Below, one piece after another: positions 1 through 6,573 of a stretch of 6,719 nt of DNA (position 1 is its first letter; each line of letters opens with the position of its first letter). The stretch is from Phycisphaerales bacterium (GTDB lineage: Bacteria > Planctomycetota > Phycisphaerae > Tepidisphaerales > Tepidisphaeraceae). The position numbers and the translations under genes were made by a program. The notes under the pieces were generated by a model, which saw nothing but the letters and a program-made list of their open reading frames with translations, made no database searches and was not told the DNA's origin. The DNA is taken from positions 1 to 6,719 of the forward strand of contig JAQGHH010000484.1 in assembly GCA_028288945.1 (NCBI GenBank), in the 5' to 3' direction.

Positions 1-2210
1 AACCAGTCCAAATTGCACACCCCGTACCCGCCGCGGAAGACGAGATAGAGGTCGTGGATTCCGGTTACACCGCTCACGGTGGTTTGCTGGGGTTTGAAGG
101 TCGTCCACGAGCCGGTGCCGGCGGCGGTGAGGGTGCCGATCAATTTGCCGCCGGGGCTGTCGAGGCGGATGTCGATGAACTTGCCGGCGTACTTGTCGAG
201 CACCGCTAAATTGGCGGTGAATGTGGTGATGCCGGTGCCGAAGTTCACGTTTGCGTATTTGGCCCAGTCTCCGTTGTCCAATTGCCCCAGGCCGGGGGAT
301 TGCAGCGCGACGCCCTTGCCGGCGTCGAGGCTTTCGGCCTCCATCGTACTGCGCGCGTTGCGGGTGGGGACGGGGTAGCCGGCCTGGAAGGTCGGCGCGC
401 CGTATTCGTAGGCGCCGATGTCGGGGGCGGCGCCTACGTAGCCGTTGGTGTACGGAGAGAGGACGACGCCGGTGTCGATCGCGGCTGAGCCGGGCGAAAG
501 CTGGTAGTTGAAGTTCGCGGGGTCCGCGAACCTGGCGGCGGAGGCGGAAAAGACGTTGTGATTCTGCGTCGCGCCGGTCGCGAAATAGGCGTTGCCCGAG
601 AAGATGTTGTTGTAAAAGACCGTGCCGGTCATCTTCGCGTTCGAACCGATCATCAGCGCGTTCGGGGAGCCGACCAGCGTGTTGTTGTAGATGCGATTAT
701 TGGCGGCGGCGAGGTTCATCTTCATCGCCGAGTCGGCGTTGTACACCACGTTGTGGTGGACGAGGAAGTTGCGGCTGTTGTTGTCGATGAAAATGCCGGT
801 GTTCCCGAACCCGACCCCGGAAGTGCTGGCGCTGGCGCGGGCGTTATAGATGACGTTGTAGGCGATCTCGGAGCCCGCGCCGTCCGTCTCCCAGCAGTAC
901 GTCCCCCCGGCGTCGCTCGTGAGCAGGCCGATGTCGTGGATGTTGTTGTAGAGAATTTTCGTGCCGGGGGCGGCGTAAAAGTTCACGCCCGAGCGGCCGG
1001 TGTCATAAATGTTGGAGTGCGAAACGGTGTCGGACGAGCCCAGGATGCTGACGGCTGCTTCATCGCCCGCGGCATAATTGGTCTCGACGATGACGCAGTT
1101 GGTAGCCGCATTGTTCGACCCGCCCAGGAACACGCCGTCGCCGGAGCTGTAGCCGATGTAGCTGTTGGTGAGCAGATTGTTCGTGCCGTTGAGGATGATG
1201 CCGGTGGACTGCGGCGCGTATTTGGAATTCCACGGGTTGGGGTTGTCCATCCGGTGGGAGAGGAACGACGCGGTTATCCCTGAAATCGTGTCGTGGGTGG
1301 ACGTAGCACTGGTGTTGATCGTGCAGGCGAATAGCCGGACGCCTTGGACGTTGACGTATGAACGGCCGCTGAGATCGAATGCGTAGTTGCGGGCTTTGAC
1401 GTCGATGGTGTGGGCGGCCGGGCTGTCGCTCGCGGGCGTCCAGAGGTAGAGCTTTCCGCTCGTCGGGTCGCGGTAGAATTCGCCGGGCGCATCGAGCGCG
1501 CTGAATTTCCCCGAGAGGTAGAAGTGATCGCCCGCCTTGGGCACTTCGTACTGCGTGAGCTGCTGATACGAGTAGGTGATGCTTCCGGGCGAGGAGGCGA
1601 TCACGGTGCCCGTCTGCCACACCCAGCCTTGGCGGGGCGAGATGTGGACCGTCGCGCCGACCCACGCGCCCGGGGCGTCATTGTTCAGGCCCGACTGCGT
1701 GATGGTGGCGGTGGAGAGGCCGTTCGGATTGACGCTGGCGGTGATGTTGTCGGCACGGGCGAAGCTGAAATGCAGCGGGTCGAGGCTGGAGTTGGGCCAG
1801 CGGGCCTCGGTAAGCATCTGGCCTTCGAAGAAGACCTGGTTGTTGCCGTCGCCCAGGTCCCAGGGCTGCGCCGCGGCATATGTCGCGCCGCCCACGTTGG
1901 CCCAGCCCGAGACCACATTGCCGCCGTCGAGGGTGACGGATTCGCCGTTGTAGGCCCTGAAGGTGATGGGGGCGGCGGAGGTTCCGGAATTGGGCGGGGT
2001 GACGGTTTCGCGATAGACGCCGGCACGAATATTGACGACGTCCCCCGCGTGCGCGACGTTCGCGGCGTGCTGGATGGTGGCGAAGGGCTGGGCGAGCGTG
2101 CCCGGATTGGCATCCGACCCCCCCACCTTCGCGACAAACCAACTGCTCGAAAGCAGCACGCGATTTTCCAAAATTTCAATGCGTGACCGCTTCCTCGCGA
2201 CAGAATGCAC
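1..2210 (-). CDS. Secreted right-handed parallel beta-helix protein with C-terminal CBM6-like domain (paralogue B, 3' end cut by window)
   Basis: One uninterrupted minus-strand frame runs to the window edge (about 736 codons); it has no stop, so the C-terminus is missing. Numbering from the GTG at 2210: basic tail 1-10; LEPR-like motif 11-22 (IEILENRVLLSS); mature start near W24 (WFVAKVGGSDANPGT, typical of beta-helix proteins); first helix coils with PFATIQHAANVAHAGD; an inserted region holding VFFEGQMLTEARWPN and EFYRDPTSGKLYLWTP; then Asn-rich coils (ILNGTNN, SSGDGVFLGG, YNNIHD). DIGAYEY at 597-603 closes a choice-of-anchor-Q-like segment. Residues from about 617 form a CBM6/CBM35-like sandwich (MEAES, GDWAKYANVNFG, GIHDLYLVF, final CNLDWF). 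CBM6 domains usually end a few residues after such a motif, so little is probably lost. Role inferred: exported, polysaccharide binding or cleaving; no substrate can be assigned. Starts at ATG 2237 or 2228 are also open in frame; GTG 2210 is preferred for its Shine-Dalgarno. It is a tandem paralogue of the 2358-4643 gene. Confidence 0.88.
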   Translation of the reverse strand, partial: MHSVARKRSRIEILENRVLLSSSWFVAKVGGSDANPGTLAQPFATIQHAANVAHAGDVVNIRAGVYRETVTPPNSGTSAAPITFRAYNGESVTLDGGNVVSGWANVGGATYAAAQPWDLGDGNNQVFFEGQMLTEARWPNSSLDPLHFSFARADNITASVNPNGLSTATITQSGLNNDAPGAWVGATVHISPRQGWVWQTGTVIASSPGSITYSYQQLTQYEVPKAGDHFYLSGKFSALDAPGEFYRDPTSGKLYLWTPASDSPAAHTIDVKARNYAFDLSGRSYVNVQGVRLFACTINTSATSTHDTISGITASFLSHRMDNPNPWNSKYAPQSTGIILNGTNNLLTNSYIGYSSGDGVFLGGSNNAATNCVIVETNYAAGDEAAVSILGSSDTVSHSNIYDTGRSGVNFYAAPGTKILYNNIHDIGLLTSDAGGTYCWETDGAGSEIAYNVIYNARASASTSGVGFGNTGIFIDNNSRNFLVHHNVVYNADSAMKMNLAAANNRIYNNTLVGSPNALMIGSNAKMTGTVFYNNIFSGNAYFATGATQNHNVFSASAARFADPANFNYQLSPGSAAIDTGVVLSPYTNGYVGAAPDIGAYEYGAPTFQAGYPVPTRNARSTMEAESLDAGKGVALQSPGLGQLDNGDWAKYANVNFGTGITTFTANLAVLDKYAGKFIDIRLDSPGGKLIGTLTAAGTGSWTTFKPQQTTVSGVTGIHDLYLVFRGGYGVCNLDW
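2145..2180 (-). other. LEPR-XLL-like N-terminal motif of paralogue B
   Basis: Residues 11-22 read IEILENRVLLSS, directly after a basic tail (RKRSR) and directly before the first beta-helix strand. The family pattern, common at the N-terminus of large secreted planctomycete proteins, is roughly (hydrophobic)-E-x-L-E-P-R-x-L-L-(S/A). Here Pro is replaced by Asn, while Glu, Arg and the LL pair are kept. It probably replaces or forms part of the export signal. That role is family knowledge plus inference. Confidence 0.7.
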
Positions 2211-2218
2211 TTTCACGT

Positions 2219-2225
2219 CCTCTCC
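2219..2225 (-). promoter_or_regulatory. Ribosome binding site deciding the start of paralogue B
   Basis: Minus-strand GGAGAGG lies 8 nt before the GTG at 2210, a normal Shine-Dalgarno spacing. The in-frame ATGs at 2228 and 2237 have no purine-rich site before them. A TATACT hexamer (minus strand, 2250-2245) resembles a -10 box and would start RNA near 2238, just upstream of this site, giving a short leader for GTG 2210. It has no good -35 partner, so the promoter part is weak. Confidence 0.45.
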
Positions 2226-2291
2226 CATTTGCGACATATCCGGGAGTATATCGCCAGGGCCAGCCACAGGAACCTACAGATTCACTTGGAA

Positions 2292-2303
2292 TGCGATTTC
2301 GCA
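2292..2303. repeat. Short inverted repeat in the A-B gap
   Basis: TGCGA-TT-TCGCA, a perfect 5-bp inverted repeat with a 2-base centre. It lies 55 bases past the stop of paralogue A and 82 bases before the start of B. The centre is too small for a stable RNA hairpin, so it looks more like a palindromic protein-binding site than a terminator. It may be chance. Confidence 0.35.
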
Positions 2304-2306
2304 ATA

Positions 2307-2335
2307 CATCGATTGGCTTTGACAAACGATCGATG
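2307..2335. repeat. Inverted repeat CATCGAT...ATCGATG between the two beta-helix genes
   Basis: CATCGAT (2307-2313) is perfectly complementary to ATCGATG (2329-2335). Inside it, TTT (2318-2320) can pair with AAA (2324-2326) around a GAC triloop, giving a two-part stem with a small internal loop. It begins 22 bases after the stop of paralogue A in transcription order. No T-run follows on the minus strand, so it is not a canonical rho-independent terminator. It could be an RNA 3'-end stem, a processing site or an operator for B. Confidence 0.4.
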
Positions 2336-2357
2336 AAGCTCGAAGTGCCCGCCCGGC

Positions 2358-4643
2358 TTACGCGAAGACGAACGAGTCCAGTTCCACGCCGCCGTGAAAG
2401 TCGGTCAGGACGAGGTAGATCCCGTGAACCCCAGTGAGGCCGGAGAAATTGGCGGTGACCGTCGCGGTCGAGGACGCACTCGTCGCGGCGGGGATGAGGA
2501 GGTTGGCGATGGCACGGCCGGTCGAGGAATCCCGCCGGAGTTGCATCGTCTGGACCGCGCTGCCCAGGTGCGAGAATGTCGCCGTGATGTGGCGGATGCT
2601 CGTGCCGAAATCGACATTGCGGTAGCCGGCCCAGCTCGACTGGTTCGTAAAGCGGATGCCGGGGCCGGCGAACGGGGTCAGCCCGCCGATGTCCTTGGAC
2701 TGCGGATTGATCGGCACGCGCAGATTGCGCTTCGTAGCGCCGGGGGGCGGCGCGGAGACCACGGGCGGCGGCAAGGGCGGCGCGCCGGCGGTGAACGCGG
2801 TCACGCCGTACTCGTACGCACCGATGTCCGGCGCGGAACCCAGGTAACCGTTCGTGTAACGCGCCAGCACGCGGCCCTTGTTGATCGCGGGTGAAGTCGC
2901 CTGCAACTGGAACGTGTGCGTCGAGGGGTTGACGAAAAGCGGATCGACGTTGGAGAACAGGTTGTTCGTCTGCACCGCGCCGGGGCCGAACATGACGCCG
3001 CTGCTGAAGATGTTGTTGAAAAACACCGACCCGGTCATCTCCTGGTTCCCGCTGCTTTGCAGGCCGTACGTGACGCCCATGAACGTGTTGTTGAGGATCG
3101 TGTCGTTCCAGCACGGCGGGTTCATTTTCAGGCCGAAGTCCACGTTCCACGTGACGTTGTGATCGACGATGTAATGCTGCGAGGAGTTGTCGAGGTACAC
3201 GCCCGCCCCGCCGAAGCCGCCCGTGCGGACGTTGTAGCAGACGTTGTAGGCGATCTCGGTCCCCAGCCCCTCGGTGCCCCAGGTGTAGATCGCCCCCAGG
3301 TCGGTCATCTGCTGACCGACGTCGTGAACGACGTTGTGGAGGATGTTCGAAGCGGTCGTGTTGCGGATGACGATGCCCGAGCGGCCGGCGTTGTAGACGG
3401 TGTTGTAAAGGACGTTTTCGCCCGAGCCGAGCGTGGTGACGCCCGCCTCGTCGCCGCCCTCGTAGGCGACGTCGTGGATGACGCAATCCTGCACGGTGTT
3501 GGCCGCGCCGCCGAGGAAGACCCCGTCGCCCGAGCTGAAGGCGATCGTGCTGTATTGCAGCGTGTTGTGCGTTCCGTTGAGGATGATGCCGGTCGTGTGC
3601 GGATGGTAGGCGGCGCCCCACGGGTTTAGGTTGTCGGTGGAGGTTCCGGTGTCGTGCGAAACGTACTGCGCGCTGAGATGATCGAGGAGGATGCCGCTGG
3701 AGTTGGCGTCCGTGTTGATCGTGCTGGCGAAGATCGCCAGGCCCTGCACGACGATGTTGGAGCGGCCGCTCAGGTTGAAGGCGTACTGGCGGGCCTTGGC
3801 TTCGATGGTATGGGAGGCGGGGTTGTCGCCCGCGGGCGTCCAAAGATAAAGGCTGCCGGAGGTCGGGTCGCGGTACCATTCCCCCGCCGCGTCGAGGTTC
3901 TTGAACTTGCCCGTGAGATAGATGCGGTCGCCGCTGCGCGGCACTTCGTAGCTCGTAAGCTGCGAGTAGGAGACGGTGAGCGAGCCGGGGGAGGATGCGG
4001 TAACGGCAGCCGTCTGCGCGACCCAGTTAGCGCCCGCGGAAAAGTGCAACACCGCCCCGACCCAGGTGCCCGCCGGGTCATTGAGCCCGGGCACTTTGAA
4101 CGTCGCGGTCGAAAGCCCGGTGCTCGAGATGACGGCCGTGGCGGATGAATCCCAGGTCCAGACGGGATGGGAGACGTCGAGCGACGTGTTAGGCCACCGC
4201 GCCTCATTGACCATCTGCCCGTCCACGAACACCTGATTGAACCCGACGCCCAAATCCCAGGGCTGGGCCGCGGAGTAGATCGAGCCGGCGTAATTGGACC
4301 AGCCGGTGACGGGATCAGCGCCGTCAATCTTGACGCCTTCATTGTTATAGGACGTGAAGGTGATGGGAGCACCCGCCGCGCCCGACCGCGCGGGAGTGAC
4401 GGTTTCGTGGTAGACGCCCCCGCGGATGAAGACCGTATCGCCCGCGCGGGCGAGGTCAGCGGCGTGCTGGATCGTGGCCAGGGGGGCGGCCAGCGTGCCC
4501 GAATTTCCGTCCGAACCGGTGGTTGAAACGTACCAGGCGGTCAGCAAGATCCGCGGCTCACACCGCTCCACGGCCCACGTTCGCGAAGCCGAGGGTTTCC
4601 GCGGCGCGGGCAATCGGCTTGCTCGTTTGAATCGGAACGCCAA
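2358..4643 (-). CDS. Secreted right-handed parallel beta-helix protein with C-terminal CBM6-like domain (paralogue A)
   Basis: 761 residues from a TTG at 4643; the frame is open upstream to a GTG at 4754 (798 residues). TTG is preferred because GGGAAGG lies 6 nt before it, while GTG 4754 has no spaced site and the codons between are poor in GC at third position, unlike the gene body. Order: basic tail 1-25; LEPR-like motif 26-36 (ERCEPRILLTA); mature start W37 (WYVSTTGSDGNSGT); first coils (PLATIQHAADLARAGD); insert with VFVDGQMVNEARWPN and EWYRDPTSGSLYLWTP; Asn-rich beta-helix coils with SSGDGVFLGG (D373), GGDEAGV (D398) and DLGAIYTWG (D448); DIGAYEY 606-612; Pro-rich linker (PPLPPPVVSAPPP); CBM6-like sandwich about 639-761 (SSWAGYRNVDFG, GVHGIYLVL, LDSFVFA). 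Inferred role: exported polysaccharide-binding protein or glycosidase/lyase of beta-helix fold. The insert recalls GH120/GH141 enzymes, but catalytic residues cannot be assigned from sequence alone. No TAT or lipoprotein signal seen. Confidence 0.9.
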   Translation of the reverse strand: MAFRFKRASRLPAPRKPSASRTWAVERCEPRILLTAWYVSTTGSDGNSGTLAAPLATIQHAADLARAGDTVFIRGGVYHETVTPARSGAAGAPITFTSYNNEGVKIDGADPVTGWSNYAGSIYSAAQPWDLGVGFNQVFVDGQMVNEARWPNTSLDVSHPVWTWDSSATAVISSTGLSTATFKVPGLNDPAGTWVGAVLHFSAGANWVAQTAAVTASSPGSLTVSYSQLTSYEVPRSGDRIYLTGKFKNLDAAGEWYRDPTSGSLYLWTPAGDNPASHTIEAKARQYAFNLSGRSNIVVQGLAIFASTINTDANSSGILLDHLSAQYVSHDTGTSTDNLNPWGAAYHPHTTGIILNGTHNTLQYSTIAFSSGDGVFLGGAANTVQDCVIHDVAYEGGDEAGVTTLGSGENVLYNTVYNAGRSGIVIRNTTASNILHNVVHDVGQQMTDLGAIYTWGTEGLGTEIAYNVCYNVRTGGFGGAGVYLDNSSQHYIVDHNVTWNVDFGLKMNPPCWNDTILNNTFMGVTYGLQSSGNQEMTGSVFFNNIFSSGVMFGPGAVQTNNLFSNVDPLFVNPSTHTFQLQATSPAINKGRVLARYTNGYLGSAPDIGAYEYGVTAFTAGAPPLPPPVVSAPPPGATKRNLRVPINPQSKDIGGLTPFAGPGIRFTNQSSWAGYRNVDFGTSIRHITATFSHLGSAVQTMQLRRDSSTGRAIANLLIPAATSASSTATVTANFSGLTGVHGIYLVLTDFHGGVELDSFVFA
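4536..4568 (-). other. LEPR-XLL-like N-terminal motif of paralogue A
   Basis: Residues 26-36 read ERCEPRILLTA, immediately before the mature WYVSTTG strand. The E-P-R-x-L-L core is intact; the usual Leu before it is Cys. The motif sits behind a basic, Pro/Ser-rich tail with no hydrophobic core of classical signal-peptide length. It is the strongest hint in the window towards Planctomycetota, though the motif also occurs in some other marine bacteria. Confidence 0.75.
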
Positions 4644-4649
4644 AGAACA

Positions 4650-4656
4650 CCTTCCC
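4650..4656 (-). promoter_or_regulatory. Ribosome binding site deciding the start of paralogue A
   Basis: Minus-strand GGGAAGG is separated by 6 nt from the TTG at 4643. This is the only purine-rich, correctly spaced site found among the in-frame start candidates between 4754 and the LEPR-like motif. The same arrangement (site plus non-ATG start, short basic tail, LEPR-like motif) appears in paralogue B, which supports both choices. Confidence 0.45.
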
Positions 4657-4968
4657 AACAGGGGCCTGCGCACCACCGCAAAAAGCAGTCCGCAGCGCAC
4701 AGTCAAACTAAAACGAATAAACGGCCCCCCACATCCGGCGGGCAATATACCCACCCTGCCAGAACCGGAAGCACCGGCCCCGAAAGATTTGGCATCAGAA
4801 TACTCGCGCGGCGTTAAAGTGCGAGGAGAATATCGGCTATTTCGTCAATTGAAGGTGGGTAGTCCCCGCGAAAACCTTTGCGGGAAGGCGCAGGTCGCCC
4901 AAGTGAGGACAATTGCCATGGCTACTGGCTGTTGGTTGATCGCAACAAAGGGGAAGCGTTAACGGTGA
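4657..4968. other. Non-coding gap between adaptor gene and paralogue A
   Basis: About 310 bases with no gene I can support on either strand. The minus-strand frame in 4644-4754 is open but has coding-unlike codon use. The plus-strand frames crossing here are continuations of antisense frames of the flanking genes and show no recognisable protein. A TTGACG hexamer (minus strand, 4848-4843) resembles a -35 box but lacks a -10 at proper spacing. The gap is long enough for an independent promoter for the beta-helix pair, yet none stands out. Confidence 0.6.
4865..4884. repeat. Imperfect inverted repeat downstream of the adaptor gene
   Basis: CCCGC and AAA (4865-4873, with one bulged G at 4870) pair with TTT and GCGGG (4877-4884) around an ACC triloop, an 8-bp stem. 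It begins 84 bases after the adaptor stop in transcription order. No T-run follows on the minus strand, so an intrinsic terminator is only a weak possibility. Confidence 0.35.
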
Positions 4969-6573
4969 TTAATGTTCCACGCTCGCCGTGCGAACCGGCT
5001 CTTTTGTCGCAGTTGCGATGCCCGGGCGCTTCTCGTCGGCGCGCCGCTTGCGATCGCTGGGGGCCTCGATGTGAATTCCCGCCTTGTCCAGCAAATCGCG
5101 GCCCTGGCCGGCCTCAAGCAGTAGCACTTGATCGCCGGCGGCGAGGCCTTCCAGGAGCTGCGCGAGCGTCTCGTTGGTTTCCCCCACCTTAACGGCGGCG
5201 GGCTTGATATCTTCGCCGTTACGGATGAAGACGTAGCTGTTGGACTTTTCCGTGTACAGCGCCGCCAGCGGTACCGCGACCACGTCGCTCAAACGATCCA
5301 CGTACACTTCCCCCTTCACGCTGATGCCCGGCTTAAGGTTCGCGGGCGTGTTGTCCAGCGTCAGTTCCACCGGGTATTCCCGCAGGTCGGGGTTCCACCA
5401 CCGCTGGCTGCTGTCGGCGACCGGGCTGATCTTCTCCAGCGTCGCGCCGACGGGCTCCGCCACCCCCGTAATCGACACCACCGCGCGCAGCCCGGCACGT
5501 AAATGCGTGACCTGCGACTCGTTCACCCGCAGCACGGCCTTCATCGCCGACGTGTCCGGCAGCCTTAGCAGCGCCTGACGCTCGCGCACCTGTGCCCCTT
5601 GCTCCAGAGGCTGGCCCGACCCGCTGGGCGTGGAGGCGTAGACCACCAGCCCGTCCGCCGGGGCCGCGATCGTGCATGCCGCGAGCTGCTCTTTCAAGTG
5701 CGCGAACTTCCGCGTTACGACGCGCAGCGCCTCTTCCTTCGTGTCCAGGTCCACCTGCTTCTGGCGCAGATTGATTGCATTTTCTTTTTTCGTCCGCCCC
5801 AGCGCCTGTTCGCACTGCACGGCGTAGCTCTCCTTGCCGCGAAGATCCATCTCGTGCGAGTAGCGCGTCAACACCTCCAGCGCCGTCTTCGCCTTGCTCA
5901 AATCGTTTTCGCACGTAGTAACGGCGAGCTCCGCCTGTTTCACGTCGGCGGCGGTGACGAACCCCTTGGCGAACAAGCCGCGCGTCTGCGCCAGGTCTTC
6001 CTTCTTGTTCTTGAGCGTGATGTCGGCCATCTTGACGGCGGTGGTGTCGTCGGCGAGCTGCTGCGGGTAAAGGCCGTCGATGTACTGCTTCTGCGCGATC
6101 TTGGCCAGCTCCAGGCTCACCGCCGCCGCCTTGAGGTTCGCGTCGTTCTGGCTGTCCTGGATCTCCCTTAACTGCCTGGACGTTTCGACGTCGGCCTGCG
6201 CCCTTTGCAGGTCGATCGACGTGTCGTCGATTTTCTGGCGGATGAGCGAGGAATCGATCTGGACGATCACCTCCCCCTTCTTGACGAACGACCCTTCCTT
6301 GACGATCTGCACGAGCGTGTTGAGGCCCTCGACCATGCAGACGATGTCGATGTTGTTCACCGCCTGGAGTTCGCCGTCCTTCTTCACCTTCACGTCCAGG
6401 TCCACCGGCTGCACGGTGAGGAATTTCCCCGCCGCCGCTGCCGGCCCGGGCCGCGCCGGCCGCAAAAACGTAAAGTACGCCCCGACGCCCGCCAGCGCGA
6501 CCGCCGGCACGATGAATCGTTTGGCCCATTTACGGGTGGAAGAGACGGCGATTGGGGATGCGACAAGGCTCAT
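4969..6573 (-). CDS. HlyD/RND-type periplasmic adaptor (membrane fusion protein)
   Basis: 534 residues, ATG to TAA. Adaptors of this family sit in the periplasm and join an inner-membrane RND or ABC pump to an outer-membrane channel. Order: short cytoplasmic head; one membrane segment about 20-37 (FIVPAVALAGVGAYFTFL) with basic residues before it and no lipobox Cys; first lipoyl half about 67-108 (V..GLNTLVQIVKEGSFVKKGEVIVQIDSS); a very long helical hairpin about 110-298; second lipoyl half about 300-340 (CTIAAPADGLVVYAS, LEQGAQV); beta-barrel to about 430; membrane-proximal part with VAVPLAALY at 434-440 and GLAAGDQV; a charged Lys/Arg/Asp/Glu-rich tail from about 502. Usual family length is about 350-450; the excess is in the hairpin and tail. 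Substrate unknown. The pump genes are not in the window and are expected upstream (beyond 6719). ATG 6573 is the only usable in-frame start after the upstream stop; no clear Shine-Dalgarno precedes it. Confidence 0.92.
   Translation of the reverse strand: MSLVASPIAVSSTRKWAKRFIVPAVALAGVGAYFTFLRPARPGPAAAAGKFLTVQPVDLDVKVKKDGELQAVNNIDIVCMVEGLNTLVQIVKEGSFVKKGEVIVQIDSSLIRQKIDDTSIDLQRAQADVETSRQLREIQDSQNDANLKAAAVSLELAKIAQKQYIDGLYPQQLADDTTAVKMADITLKNKKEDLAQTRGLFAKGFVTAADVKQAELAVTTCENDLSKAKTALEVLTRYSHEMDLRGKESYAVQCEQALGRTKKENAINLRQKQVDLDTKEEALRVVTRKFAHLKEQLAACTIAAPADGLVVYASTPSGSGQPLEQGAQVRERQALLRLPDTSAMKAVLRVNESQVTHLRAGLRAVVSITGVAEPVGATLEKISPVADSSQRWWNPDLREYPVELTLDNTPANLKPGISVKGEVYVDRLSDVVAVPLAALYTEKSNSYVFIRNGEDIKPAAVKVGETNETLAQLLEGLAAGDQVLLLEAGQGRDLLDKAGIHIEAPSDRKRRADEKRPGIATATKEPVRTASVEH

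Noticed and set aside
558..1283. Plus-strand frames of 200-260 codons (558-1283, 1410-2186, 2916-3629)
   Set aside because: They are antisense to the beta-helix genes, rich in Val/Asp/Gly/Arg as expected from the complement of Asn/Thr/Ile-rich coils, and show no domain or ribosome binding site.
1060..2179. Apparent fragmentation of the gene at 1-2210 into several short minus-strand frames, suggesting a pseudogene
   Set aside because: Codon-by-codon reading shows the true frame is open from 2237 to position 1 without stop or frameshift; the short frames lie in other phases.
2176..3879. A 567-codon minus-strand open frame overlapping paralogue A and running to the start of B
   Set aside because: It is out of frame with the beta-helix gene, is Arg/His/Pro-rich low-complexity, matches no family, and is explained by high GC suppressing stops in shadow frames.
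1..4643. Repeated Asn-rich coils read as a possible DNA repeat array or CRISPR
   Set aside because: The periodicity is at protein level (beta-helix coils of about 22-25 residues with varied DNA); there are no identical direct repeats with unique spacers.
4843..4848. TTGACG as a -35 box for paralogue A
   Set aside because: No -10-like hexamer at 16-18 nt; the nearest candidates are at unsuitable distances.
5333..6529. A 398-codon minus-strand frame inside the adaptor gene
   Set aside because: It is a frame-shifted shadow of the HlyD-type gene, Gly/Arg-rich with no recognisable motif.
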